Positions 30,847 through 39,831 of a stretch of DNA of 64,000 nt are shown here, one piece after another. The number at the start of each line of letters is the position of its first letter. Within the stretch, counting starts at the first letter, position 1. Source of the stretch: VXNJ01 sp009840625 (GTDB taxonomy: Bacteria; Chloroflexota; UBA11872; VXNJ01); contig OZ242304.1 in NCBI GenBank assembly GCA_965207915.1, positions 2,356,001 to 2,420,000 on the forward strand, read 5' to 3'. The position numbers and the translations under genes were made by a program. The notes beneath the pieces were generated by a model. That model did no database searches. It saw nothing but the letters and a program-made list of their open reading frames with translations, and had not been told where the DNA came from.

Positions 30847-33618
30847 TCAGGCTAGGGGTGTTAGGGTTGCACCGATTTCAGTATTGCGGCCCTCAATCTG
30901 ATGCTCGCAGCCGCTGGCGTTTTCAGGGATGGTCCAGGCGAACTCAATCAACTCTCCGGTGGACTCCGTCAGCGTGAATGAAACGTCGTGCAATATGACC
31001 CAGGGATCACCTGGAATTGCCACCAACGCGGCAGTCAGCCGGACTTCTCCGCCCGCCAGGTCGGTGCGGTCAAACTCGGTCGCGTCGCCGTAGGCAAGAA
31101 TCTGCCGGAGCACGCGCTCCAGATTGGCCGATTCCGGATACCAGTCCGCCAGGTCGGATAGGTCGACGGCCTCCGATTCACCTTTGGGCGCGATGCGGAT
31201 CTCGCCGTGAATCCACCAGAACGGCACCTGGCAGGACTGCCACGTTCCTTGGCTGCGCATTGCGATTTGCATCGAACCGGCGTCCCGGAGCGATTCTGCG
31301 GCGCGCCAGAGCCGCCCATAGCTCGAGGTCCCGGCCGAATCCAGCAGCTCGTCCTCGAATACGACCAGCTGCCGGACCTGGTCCATGGTCATGCCCGGCT
31401 TGACCAGGCGGTGCCCGTTCAGGCGCAGTAGTTCCCGATCGACGACTGAGAGCGTGTTGCTCCGCACGTCCAGGGCGTCGCGGTGGTCGATTCCCGCCAC
31501 GATGTGGATCAACTGGTGCAATACGCAGGCGTGCACATCGAACGAGGAGGGCGCGGACCAGCAAACCGCCTGGCCGCCCACCACACCCCGGGCAGGAACC
31601 GTATGCAGCACCGCGCATCCAGCCTCGTCCAGGCAATCCTGGTGGATCCGGCCGATCGCGTCCCGCCCCCAATTGTCGAATGGGTCGAAATCGTCGATTT
31701 CGTCGAGTCCCACGTACAGTGTCAAATTGAGCTGATCTAGCGGATATCCATGCTCGATCTCAATGTCGACCAGCTCGGACAGCTCGTCAAGGGCGCGGTC
31801 TGCGACTTCCCAGTACTCATCGTCGAGGTCATCTCTCCAGGTGGGGGCATCGACCTCGATGCGCAGCGGGCGGTCATAGTCCCATTTGCGCACGGTCGGG
31901 CCGGGCCAGCCGCTGCAGCTTTTGGCGGTTTCTGAGGCCTTCCGGTGGACTATGCGGGTGCGAAAGTACTCCGGCGCGCGGTCGATGTAGCACTCCCAGA
32001 CGAAGCGTTCGATGCCTAGGATGCGCTCGGGCGCTTCCACCGGGATAGGGGCCAGGTATCCCCCGTCCGGGGTCTGGATATCTACATTTACCGATTCACC
32101 CATGGGGATTCGGAGCCTGGTCTCGAAGGCAGACCCGCCATCCGACGGGATGGTGTGGATGCGTTCGGGACAGCTGGCAGGGCGGCTCAGGTTTGGCCTC
32201 ACACAGGCAATTCGCAGGGCGGCCGGGCCAACGACGCCCGGCAGTCGCCCGGTCAGGATGAATTCGGCATCGCCGTTGGAAAAGTAGCCTACGTGCTCGA
32301 TGCGGGCTTCGGCGGACCCCGACCGTGCAGCGTCAGTGTCGGCCGGAAACAAGACCCGGTCCCCGACGCCGAACCCATGGCGCTCGAACCAGCCGCCGTT
32401 GACCTCGAGTACATACCGATACGGTCCTTCGGTCGCCGGGAATTCGAGGTATCCGGGCTCGCCGTGCCGGACCTCCTGCACAGTGCCGTCTGTGCCCAGA
32501 AAGGCGAAATCCAGCGGGATGTGTGTACTCCCCTCCCAGTACCCCCGGCGCCGCTCCTCTGCAAAGACTTGCAGCATCCCGGAATGTTCGTCCAGCGGCT
32601 CGTAAATCGTGAGCTCGCGCCCGAGCTGGTCAGCCCGGCCCACCAATTCGACCGTCAAATCAACATTGCGTTCGCCATCGGCGCTGGTCACCACCAGCTG
32701 CTTGGTCGGCAGGAAGCACGGATCGAACATGTGCGTGCCGCACAAACCCACCTCCGCCAGGGCGTCGTCGACCGGCTCGAAGGAGACCCAGACCCCGGTG
32801 GAAGAACTTGACGGAGTAACGATTAACTCCGGGCATACATCATTGCCACAGCACCCCGGCACCGGCACGGTCTCTTCGCGAAACGCAGCGCTCTGCAGAC
32901 GGCCGTCTTCCAGTTGGACGGTCAGGGTTTCGACGGTGCGGCCAGGGCCCCAGCAGCGTTCCAGCGAGTATTCGATCTCGCGTGTCTTGATCCCGTTTAC
33001 GTACTCTTCCTGGCTTGAGAATCTGACGCCGTCGCGGCTGATGTCGAACCGATCGATCAGCGCCCCGGCCGCCGCCATCGGTCTTTTGTCCATCGGCCGG
33101 GACCCGCCGCGCACGCAACCGGCAAATTCTGGGTCGATCGGCACCCAGCGACCGTCCGGATCCGCCCGTAAATACTCCTGGCCGCTGGCGACGAGATATT
33201 CAAAACTGATCGGCTGCTCCAGGGGGCAGGATTGCGCGTAGGCGTTACCGAGGGATATCTGCTTGTACATCAGGTCGGGCCCCTGAATGAACCCTGCCGA
33301 CTCTGCTCGTGTGCCACTGCCGGGCCAGCTCTCTCTGAAGTGGAAAGATCCCCACCCCTTGGTTAGCTCGCGGGCTTCCTGGAGCGAGACCAGGTGCTCC
33401 TTGGCCGGTAGTGGTACCAGTGACGCGCCGCATCTGACGATGAGCACGAGGGCGGCAAGCAGCACAAGGAACCCGGCGACCCGGCCCACGATGGAAACAA
33501 TCCGGCTCGCAACTGGCGACCTGTATTGGGCGCGGCCGATTGGGGAAAGAAACAGGGAGGCGTTTTCCGTGTCGGAATCCCGCCGTGGCGGCCGGTCCGA
33601 TCCCCAACCCCTGGCCAT
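30847..33618 (-). CDS. Membrane-anchored protein with DUF192 and a degenerate zincin-like domain
   Basis: 923 residues from the ATG at 33618, which has AGAGG upstream; the frame is open 42 bases further. A membrane helix lies at ~37-62 (VGRVAGFLVLLAALVLIV). Residues ~70-300 form an unknown Cys-containing region. Residues ~340-440 match DUF192: GMLQVFAEERRRG, STHIPLDFAFLGTDGTVQEV and YRYVLEVNGGWFERHGFGVG. The C-terminal region contains DVHACVLHQLIHIVAGIDHR, placed where related proteins have HExxH, then LLRLNGHRLVKPGMTMDQVR. With HQLIH the catalytic Glu is replaced, so proteolysis is doubtful. A decayed partial paralogue is at 41110-42009. Confidence 0.6.
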   Translation of the reverse strand: MARGWGSDRPPRRDSDTENASLFLSPIGRAQYRSPVASRIVSIVGRVAGFLVLLAALVLIVRCGASLVPLPAKEHLVSLQEARELTKGWGSFHFRESWPGSGTRAESAGFIQGPDLMYKQISLGNAYAQSCPLEQPISFEYLVASGQEYLRADPDGRWVPIDPEFAGCVRGGSRPMDKRPMAAAGALIDRFDISRDGVRFSSQEEYVNGIKTREIEYSLERCWGPGRTVETLTVQLEDGRLQSAAFREETVPVPGCCGNDVCPELIVTPSSSSTGVWVSFEPVDDALAEVGLCGTHMFDPCFLPTKQLVVTSADGERNVDLTVELVGRADQLGRELTIYEPLDEHSGMLQVFAEERRRGYWEGSTHIPLDFAFLGTDGTVQEVRHGEPGYLEFPATEGPYRYVLEVNGGWFERHGFGVGDRVLFPADTDAARSGSAEARIEHVGYFSNGDAEFILTGRLPGVVGPAALRIACVRPNLSRPASCPERIHTIPSDGGSAFETRLRIPMGESVNVDIQTPDGGYLAPIPVEAPERILGIERFVWECYIDRAPEYFRTRIVHRKASETAKSCSGWPGPTVRKWDYDRPLRIEVDAPTWRDDLDDEYWEVADRALDELSELVDIEIEHGYPLDQLNLTLYVGLDEIDDFDPFDNWGRDAIGRIHQDCLDEAGCAVLHTVPARGVVGGQAVCWSAPSSFDVHACVLHQLIHIVAGIDHRDALDVRSNTLSVVDRELLRLNGHRLVKPGMTMDQVRQLVVFEDELLDSAGTSSYGRLWRAAESLRDAGSMQIAMRSQGTWQSCQVPFWWIHGEIRIAPKGESEAVDLSDLADWYPESANLERVLRQILAYGDATEFDRTDLAGGEVRLTAALVAIPGDPWVILHDVSFTLTESTGELIEFAWTIPENASGCEHQIEGRNTEIGATLTPLA

Positions 33619-33629
33619 GCGGTGCCCTC

Positions 33630-33866
33630 TTACCGGTCGCATTCCCGGCTCATCCGCCACAGCTCCAGGAACCGTTCCCCAGACAGGTCGGCTCGTCTCA
33701 GCAGGTCCTGGAGTGTCGTAACGTCCAGGGCAGGCACGTTGGGAACACCCATGATCCGGCGTTGCGGGTGCACCAGGATCATCGCCGATCCCCGGTTGAG
33801 GCGATGCTGATAACCGATCCGGCGCAGAGCCCGGACGAACTCGGCCGCCGAGATGACCGGGAGCAC
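33630..33866 (-). CDS. hicA: HicA-like protein lacking the catalytic histidine (module 5)
   Basis: 78 residues, MLPVISAAEFVRALRRIGYQ then HRLNRGSAMILVHPQRRIMG, paralogue of the module 1 toxin. The GSH histidine is replaced by Met (GSAMIL). It overlaps the hicB-like frame by 88 bases and lies 11 bases upstream of the DUF192 gene, probably in the same transcript. Confidence 0.65.
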   Translation of the reverse strand: MLPVISAAEFVRALRRIGYQHRLNRGSAMILVHPQRRIMGVPNVPALDVTTLQDLLRRADLSGERFLELWRMSRECDR

Positions 33867-34102
33867 CTGGCGTCCAAATCGGTCGCCGTCAGCAGGTCTA
33901 TCTCCACCGCCCGGGACCCATTCGGCGGCAGCTGCTGGTGTGCCTCCTTGAGACGGTATTGCATGACCCCCAGGATGCCGTCAATGATGCTCTCCAGGGC
34001 CTCGTCGCGGTCCTTGCCCTGGCCGACGCAGCCCTTGAACTGCGGGCAGGTGGCCACGACGTAGCCGCTCTCGCCGCGCTTGAATTCGATCGTCAGCTGC
34101 AA
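33779..34102 (-). CDS. hicB: HicB-like antitoxin with read-through tail (module 5)
   Basis: The first ~70 residues (MQLTIEFKRGESGYVVATCP, then QFKGCVGQGKDRDEALESII) are a HicB fold nearly identical to module 1. The normal stop after VEIDLLTA is missing; the frame runs on for 37 unrelated residues through the start of hicA. The antitoxin is probably altered by a small deletion that removed the hicB-hicA junction. Confidence 0.65.
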   Translation of the reverse strand: MQLTIEFKRGESGYVVATCPQFKGCVGQGKDRDEALESIIDGILGVMQYRLKEAHQQLPPNGSRAVEIDLLTATDLDARCSRSSRRPSSSGLCAGSVISIASTGDRR

Positions 34103-34261
34103 TGCGCCCCCTCCCTACCAGCTCTGTCGGCCCCGAGTCTGGCCGCGCAATCGCTGCGGCTAAGGGCTCGCATAATGACGCTTGTCAACGGATTGCATCT
34201 GCCGGCAGCCTCGCACCACCGCCGGCAGCGTCGAAAAGGTAAGGGACTTATATACCAAAGT

Positions 34262-34423
34262 TGACAAGGGCTCGACCATCTCTTCCAGCGCCATCCAGGG
34301 AACGATGCGCCCGAGCCTTTCCAGGAAGAGTTCCCGCCGGGTCTTGCGTTTCTTGTTCTCGAAGGCGATGTCGGCGAAGGTGCGTTCGGCCACGAGGGTG
34401 TTTCCAGATTCTGCAGATACCAT
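34262..34423 (-). pseudogene. IS5-family transposase N-terminal fragment (copy 1)
   Basis: From the ATG at 34423: MVSAESGNTLVAERTFADIA, then FENKKRKTRRELFLERLGRI VPWMALEEMVEP, the start of IS5-group transposases where TRRE-FLE and VPW-ALE are conserved. Similarity ends near 34262. The left ~200 bases are repeated in inverted orientation at 43820-44027. Confidence 0.65.
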
Positions 34424-34515
34424 GTCCAATTTGAAACGAACCTGACCGGATACGTCAATCGCTACCGGTAGATTGGGGTGGTGGGTGAGGGCTTCTTCAG
34501 ACCTGCCCTTAACGA
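34312..34515. repeat. IS5 left-end inverted repeat, copy 1
   Basis: About 200 bases matching 43820-44027 in opposite orientation at roughly 90% by eye, including CAATCTACCGGTAG-like DNA and CAAATTGGACATGG upstream of the transposase start. The two copies enclose ~9.3 kb containing the surface protease and the IS110. Confidence 0.7.
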
Positions 34516-34576
34516 CTGCTACGAAAACCGGGGACCTGCCACAGGGGCCAATTCCCGGTATCACGCAGATTGCCAT

Positions 34577-34865
34577 GAATGCGGCCGGGGCGTAACCCTA
34601 AGATCGGCGCGACCCTACAAGTCCCTGCACCCGACGCAAACGGAAAGGCGCTATGCGCCTTCCTTGTGGCAGCGTCGAGGCCGCTAAGTAGGATGATCCA
34701 CTCCCCTTCCTCAGGGGCACCTGATGGACAAACCCGACTTCGCCGCCAAGACCACCCATGTCGGCGGATAGCCTAGGCATACCGCGCGGCCTCCACATAC
34801 GGGCACAAAGCCCGTAGCTCGCCCCTTTCGGCTGCACCCAGCCGTCCAGTTAATCGCACGTACCG
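34577..34865. other. Upstream region of the surface protease gene with a hairpin
   Basis: GGAAAGGCGC and GCGCCTTCC at 34642-34663 form a 9-bp stem with one bulge and a TAT loop; a second CCGCC/GGCGG pairing lies near 34743-34766. I looked for a riboswitch consensus and found none that fits. No gene is visible on either strand. Confidence 0.35.
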
Positions 34866-37800
34866 TTGAAGTCAATCACCGCGCGATTGCGTCACCGCTT
34901 TTCGCAGGCAGGCAGACCTGCCGAGCGGGTGGTGCTGGCATTCCTGGTGGCGGGACTGTTCTGGCTGGCGACGATCAACGTATGGGTCGAGGTCAGCCTG
35001 GCCCAGGAAAATGGACAATCGCAGAATCAGGGCCAGCCCGGGCAGGTCCAGGTCTGCAAATACGATTCCGAACTCGACGGCCTGCTGTGCGGGGAGTGGG
35101 TTGACATCGACACCCTGCCCGAGACCGCCGTGCCGGAACTGAACTGCCCATACGGAATTTACTGGGATGAGGATGTGGGAGCGTTCCGCTGCAAGCCGCG
35201 CTGCTACTACATCGTGCTGGTGGGATGGTTTTGCCATTGTGAGCAGACCCCAAAACCATCCTGCAGCTGCGGGACCGCTGTCTGGAAGAACTGCAATTGG
35301 AAGTGTCCGGATCGGCCCGCTGCACCGACGGACTGCAAGTACGGAGACCCAACCTGGTCCAACTGCAAATGGCAGTGCCCGACACCGACGCCAACACCCA
35401 CACCCCCGGATCCACCACCACCACCCTGCGAATGCGGCAAGGCGACCAAGGTCAACGGCAAATGGCAATGTCCGGCCCGGCCCGCTGCACCGACGGACTG
35501 CAAGTATGGAGACCCAACCTGGTCCAACTGCAAATGGCAGTGTCCGCTGCCGCCGCCGCGACCATCCTGCGAATGCGGCAGGGAGGCGCAATGGGAGAAC
35601 GGCGCCTGGCAATGCCCGGGCCGACCGGAAAAGCCCCGCTGCCAGCACGGAACCGCGTTCTGGAAGGACTGCAAATGGCAGTGCCCGCTGCCGCCAACAC
35701 CGACTACCCCGACGCTGAGCGTCACCGCCGGCAACAACATCACCGAAGGCGGCAACGCCACCTTCACGATCACCGCCAGCCCGGCCCCGGCATCGACCCT
35801 GACGGCAAATATCTCCGTCTCCCAGCGCGGCGACTACGCCGCCTCCGGGACCACCGGCGCCAAGACGGTCGCCATCCCCACCGCCGGCAGCGCCAGCTAC
35901 AGCGTGACCACCATCGACGACTCTGTAGACGAGCCCGACGGCTCGATCACCCTGACCCTGAACGCTGGCAGCGGCTACAGGCTGTCCGCCCAGGCTTCGG
36001 CCTCGGTCGGCGTCAGCGACGACGACCTGCCGGCGCTGATCCCTCCGAGCGGCCTCAAGCTCGCCCCCCACAAAGACGGCCTGATCCTTACCTACGACCG
36101 CGATGCCAGCGCCAAGCGCCGCTTCCGCTTCGACCTCTACCACTCGACCAGCGACCCCGGCGACGTATCCGCCAAAACCATCGCCCTTAACGACACTGCC
36201 TACCGTGAACGCCAGTTTCTGCGCGAGGAGGCCAAGGACAAGGCCACCTTCCCTGACCTCCCCGCCGGCTGGTACTACGCGGTCGGGCGCACCTGTCGCA
36301 CCGACGCCAGGGACGCGACCTGCGGCTCTACCCACGCGATCTCACCCGTGCTGCTATTGCGCGATGCGGTCCTTATCGCACCGTCCCAGACCGTGCTGGC
36401 CGAACCGAATGAGAAGGCCGACGAACGCGACGTCACGTTCCGTCTCAGCTATTTCGGCGGGGCCCCGTCCGGCGGAGCGACCGTACAGCTGGCACTCTCC
36501 GGCACCGCGGTGCAGGGATACGACTACAACTTCCCGGGGCAGGTAACCCTTGCCGCCGGCGAGAGCGAGAAGACGCTCTCGCTGCGGGTTCTCACCGACC
36601 AGGCCCTGGAGGCCGACGAGACTTTGGGCGTCGCCATTAGGAGCATCGAGGGCAACCCGAAGAATGTGCGTTACTCCAAGACTCCGCACGAACTGACCAT
36701 CACCGACCTGGCCGACCCTCTGCTGCTCGCCGACGATGATCCCAAGCAGCTCGTCTTCACCGCCTCCGGTCCCGGCCCGCACCGCCTGCGCTTGCGCCTG
36801 CAGACCTCCTGGGGGCTGCCCGACTCGGCCGGGATTTACGAATTCGCCGAACGCTCCTTCACCCTGCAGGCGCTGAGCTATGCTGGCCATGATCCCGCCG
36901 CACACGCCGCGGCCCCGGTCTCCGCGCTTGCGACCGTCAATGCCTCGCACGATTCAGACACCGCCCTGTACGGTCCGGGCGATTCACGGGTGGTCCCGGC
37001 GACCGGGGATCTGGAGGCCTACGTCTATCTGAACAACGGCCGCGCCTACTGGCGCGAGGGCGCCAACCCCTACGACCACCGCTACCTGGAGATCGTGCTG
37101 AAAAAACAGCCCAGGTTCAGGACCCACGACCATTACCGGCTAACCCTTGCAAAACCCGACTTCGCAATCGCCGAACTCCCACAACTGACCAGGGACTCGG
37201 ACGGGGATTACCAGCTGAAACTTGTCCTCTACAACGCCGAGTCCCACGACTCGGGCAGCCGCGACTCTGCCACGAGCATCTACACCTACTGCCATGACCG
37301 GGTTACGTCCTCGTTGCCCGCCACCCTCACGTTCGCCGAGCTGCGCGGCAAGGACGCCCACCTGCTGGACGGACACGACGACAAGACGTTCAACATCCCG
37401 GTGCTCTGCCCGCGCGGGGCCTATTCATCGAGCGACCAGGTCAAGGCCGCCGCGCAGCTGGTCGACGGCCAGCACCGGGGACCCCTGCTGCACGGGACCG
37501 GCTTTAAAGGGCCGGACCGAGAAGACACACTCTGGGCGCCGCAGGACGATCTCGCCGGCGGGCTGTCGATGGTCACGCCCGCAGCATGCACGATCAGCTT
37601 CATACTGCCCCTGCAGAAGAACGGGCGGCCCGACGCGGTCCCGGCAGCCTCGACCACCGGACACTGCGCCGAAGACGGGGCCGCGCTGAATGAACCCTGG
37701 CAGCAGGGCAGCCCGCTGGCCCCGGGGGTCAAGGACTCCGACGGCCCCAACTATTTCCTGGGCACCACCGAGCTGCATCCGCTCAAGAGCCGCGGCGGCG

Positions 37801-39776
37801 CGCTGGATCCGGACCATGCCAAGTGTCGGGTGTACACGGCCAAGAACTGGTATACGACGGCCCCCAACTGCCGCCGCGGCGACCAGTCCTACGCCACGAT
37901 CAAGCGCGCGGCGTCCGGTATCAGCGACTACAGCCTGCCCTCGGGCAAGGACAATCCCTACCCCAAGCGGGTCACAACCTCCAACATCGTCAGACCGAAG
38001 GACCAGAACTTCTCCGGCGAGGAGGACCTTGAGATCAAGTACTTTAGGACTGGTAACACATCATTCCAGATCGTGGGCGCCCGCCCGCCGAACCCGGACC
38101 CGAATGCGAAAGAAATCCTGCACAAGGTGGGGGTCACCACCGGCTGGACGCAAGGCGAGCTCGCGAACGTCAACGACCCCGACGAGACCTGCCCGGGCGG
38201 CAGGCTCGGAGGGCTGGACAACGTGCACGACGACGGGTACCATGAATGCCGGTCGGAGGCCAGCTACGTCGGCATGCCCGGCGACAGCGGTGCGCCGGTG
38301 TTCATCGAGCAGGACGATCCGGCGACCTCCAGCGTTACCGAGGTCCTTCTGGTGGGGGTGCACTACGGCGGGGAATTGGAGGGCGCGAGCCGCGAGTTCG
38401 CCCAGTTCATCCCCATCGACCGCATCTACGCCGAGGCGCTGATCAACGGTTACGACTGGGACGCTAACTGGCTGCGGCCGCTGCCACAGCTCGACGAACG
38501 GGGCGAAACCCTAACCGTCAACCGCTCCATTGGGACGGCAAGAGCCGTATTCGACAAAAAGGACTTCAGCCTCAGCCCGGCCATCGTCTACGAGGTCGGC
38601 CTCTTCCGGCGGTTAAAGGGGGGCTGGCGCAGCAGTCCCGTTGCGATCGCCACGATAACCCACAAGGATCCGGTGGCCGAGTTCACCGGCCTGGCGATCT
38701 CCGACGACAGCAAAGGCTCCGACTACCGGGCGCAGGTCCGCATGAACGCAAAGCTCGTAACCGGTAACAGGTCCCTGGACGAGCTCGACCACCGCGGCGG
38801 CTGGGGTCCTGCGAGCACCGTCACGGCGCAGATGATCTCCTACCCGGAGAAGCTGGCGCTAAACGCGCCCGCTGAGCTGAACAAGGGCAAGTCGGGCATG
38901 GTCAAGATCTCCGCCACCACCCTGGCGCCCGGGTCCGGCTACCGCCTGGAGATCGCCTCGGAGAACCAGAATGCGGCGTTCGACGAAGCCTGCAGCGTGT
39001 ACGAGATGCGAGTAAATCTGCCCGAAGGCGCCCAAAGCTACCAGAAGGACGTAGAGCTCCACGGCTGCAAGCGCGGACAGCTGCAGGTGAGCGCCGACCT
39101 CTCCCGCGATAACCTGCTGGTTGCGGCCGAATCCGGGTCGGGGGAGGTAAACCAGCCCCTTGAGATGGTCGTGGAGGGGCTATCCAATCTCCCACGCGGG
39201 TCGGTGCGGAAGCTGACGGTCAACCTGTCCGGGCTTGAACCCGGTGGCACAAAGTACCTTGCCCTGGTGGCCCTCGGAGGGTCCAGATTCAGGGGCTGTG
39301 TAAACCCTGTCGCTCTGAACACTGTGCCGTCCGATGCCTCCACCTACAAGGCCGAGTTCGATCTACATGCCTGCAGAACCGGTGCCAGCACCCTCAAAGT
39401 CTCCTTTTTGCACGACGGCAAGGTATTGACCTGGGAAGAGCACCGGTTCCAGGTTCTGGACCAGGTGCTGGCGCTGGGCGATCCGCCGCAACGGGTTACC
39501 GCCGGCCAGGAGTTCGACCTGGCGACCCAGACCAGGAACCTCGACCCCAAGGCCGCCTATCAGCTGAGCGTTAGCGCCGACGGCAAGGTCGTCGGCTTCG
39601 GCGGCAGCTGCGGGACCTCCGCCACGGTGAATATCCCGGCCGGTTCCGGGTCCTTCGACGGGACGCTGAACCTGACGGCCTGCGCGGCCGGGCAGGGAAC
39701 GGTCAAAGTCGATCTGGTAAGCGCCGGCAGAACCCTAAAGAGCGCCTCCGGCAGCATCACAGTGGCGGCGGCTTGA
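34866..39776 (+). CDS. Large exported trypsin-like serine protease with Cys-rich repeats and Calx-beta domain
   Basis: 1636 residues. A signal-anchor helix spans ~20-46 (VVLAFLVAGLFWLATINVWV). Residues ~95-275 hold Cys-rich repeats of the type CKYGDPTWSNCKWQCP alternating with proline linkers. A Calx-beta-like unit (ITEGGNATFTITASPAPAST) covers ~280-380; further beta-rich regions reach ~900. A chymotrypsin-like protease spans ~910-1190: STTGHC (H933), RRGDQSYATIK (D1006) and GMPGDSGAPVF (S1141) fit the catalytic triad. The last ~400 residues are three beta-sandwich repeats with paired Cys. It probably acts outside the cell; substrate unknown. The start is TTG with no clear ribosome site. Confidence 0.75.
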   Translation: MKSITARLRHRFSQAGRPAERVVLAFLVAGLFWLATINVWVEVSLAQENGQSQNQGQPGQVQVCKYDSELDGLLCGEWVDIDTLPETAVPELNCPYGIYWDEDVGAFRCKPRCYYIVLVGWFCHCEQTPKPSCSCGTAVWKNCNWKCPDRPAAPTDCKYGDPTWSNCKWQCPTPTPTPTPPDPPPPPCECGKATKVNGKWQCPARPAAPTDCKYGDPTWSNCKWQCPLPPPRPSCECGREAQWENGAWQCPGRPEKPRCQHGTAFWKDCKWQCPLPPTPTTPTLSVTAGNNITEGGNATFTITASPAPASTLTANISVSQRGDYAASGTTGAKTVAIPTAGSASYSVTTIDDSVDEPDGSITLTLNAGSGYRLSAQASASVGVSDDDLPALIPPSGLKLAPHKDGLILTYDRDASAKRRFRFDLYHSTSDPGDVSAKTIALNDTAYRERQFLREEAKDKATFPDLPAGWYYAVGRTCRTDARDATCGSTHAISPVLLLRDAVLIAPSQTVLAEPNEKADERDVTFRLSYFGGAPSGGATVQLALSGTAVQGYDYNFPGQVTLAAGESEKTLSLRVLTDQALEADETLGVAIRSIEGNPKNVRYSKTPHELTITDLADPLLLADDDPKQLVFTASGPGPHRLRLRLQTSWGLPDSAGIYEFAERSFTLQALSYAGHDPAAHAAAPVSALATVNASHDSDTALYGPGDSRVVPATGDLEAYVYLNNGRAYWREGANPYDHRYLEIVLKKQPRFRTHDHYRLTLAKPDFAIAELPQLTRDSDGDYQLKLVLYNAESHDSGSRDSATSIYTYCHDRVTSSLPATLTFAELRGKDAHLLDGHDDKTFNIPVLCPRGAYSSSDQVKAAAQLVDGQHRGPLLHGTGFKGPDREDTLWAPQDDLAGGLSMVTPAACTISFILPLQKNGRPDAVPAASTTGHCAEDGAALNEPWQQGSPLAPGVKDSDGPNYFLGTTELHPLKSRGGALDPDHAKCRVYTAKNWYTTAPNCRRGDQSYATIKRAASGISDYSLPSGKDNPYPKRVTTSNIVRPKDQNFSGEEDLEIKYFRTGNTSFQIVGARPPNPDPNAKEILHKVGVTTGWTQGELANVNDPDETCPGGRLGGLDNVHDDGYHECRSEASYVGMPGDSGAPVFIEQDDPATSSVTEVLLVGVHYGGELEGASREFAQFIPIDRIYAEALINGYDWDANWLRPLPQLDERGETLTVNRSIGTARAVFDKKDFSLSPAIVYEVGLFRRLKGGWRSSPVAIATITHKDPVAEFTGLAISDDSKGSDYRAQVRMNAKLVTGNRSLDELDHRGGWGPASTVTAQMISYPEKLALNAPAELNKGKSGMVKISATTLAPGSGYRLEIASENQNAAFDEACSVYEMRVNLPEGAQSYQKDVELHGCKRGQLQVSADLSRDNLLVAAESGSGEVNQPLEMVVEGLSNLPRGSVRKLTVNLSGLEPGGTKYLALVALGGSRFRGCVNPVALNTVPSDASTYKAEFDLHACRTGASTLKVSFLHDGKVLTWEEHRFQVLDQVLALGDPPQRVTAGQEFDLATQTRNLDPKAAYQLSVSADGKVVGFGGSCGTSATVNIPAGSGSFDGTLNLTACAAGQGTVKVDLVSAGRTLKSASGSITVAAA

Positions 39777-39831
39777 TGAGGGTCGGGCGTGGCAGTGATC
39801 GGATAGATTGTGCAATGACGAGGCTATTGAC

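Noticed and set aside
34577..34865. Possible c-di-GMP riboswitch (GACGCAAAC motif) before the protease gene
   Set aside because: Only a short match; the companion helices and tetraloop receptor pattern could not be found.
34872..36335. 487-codon minus-strand open frame
   Set aside because: Antisense to the Cys-rich repeats of the protease; repetitive because the repeats are repetitive.
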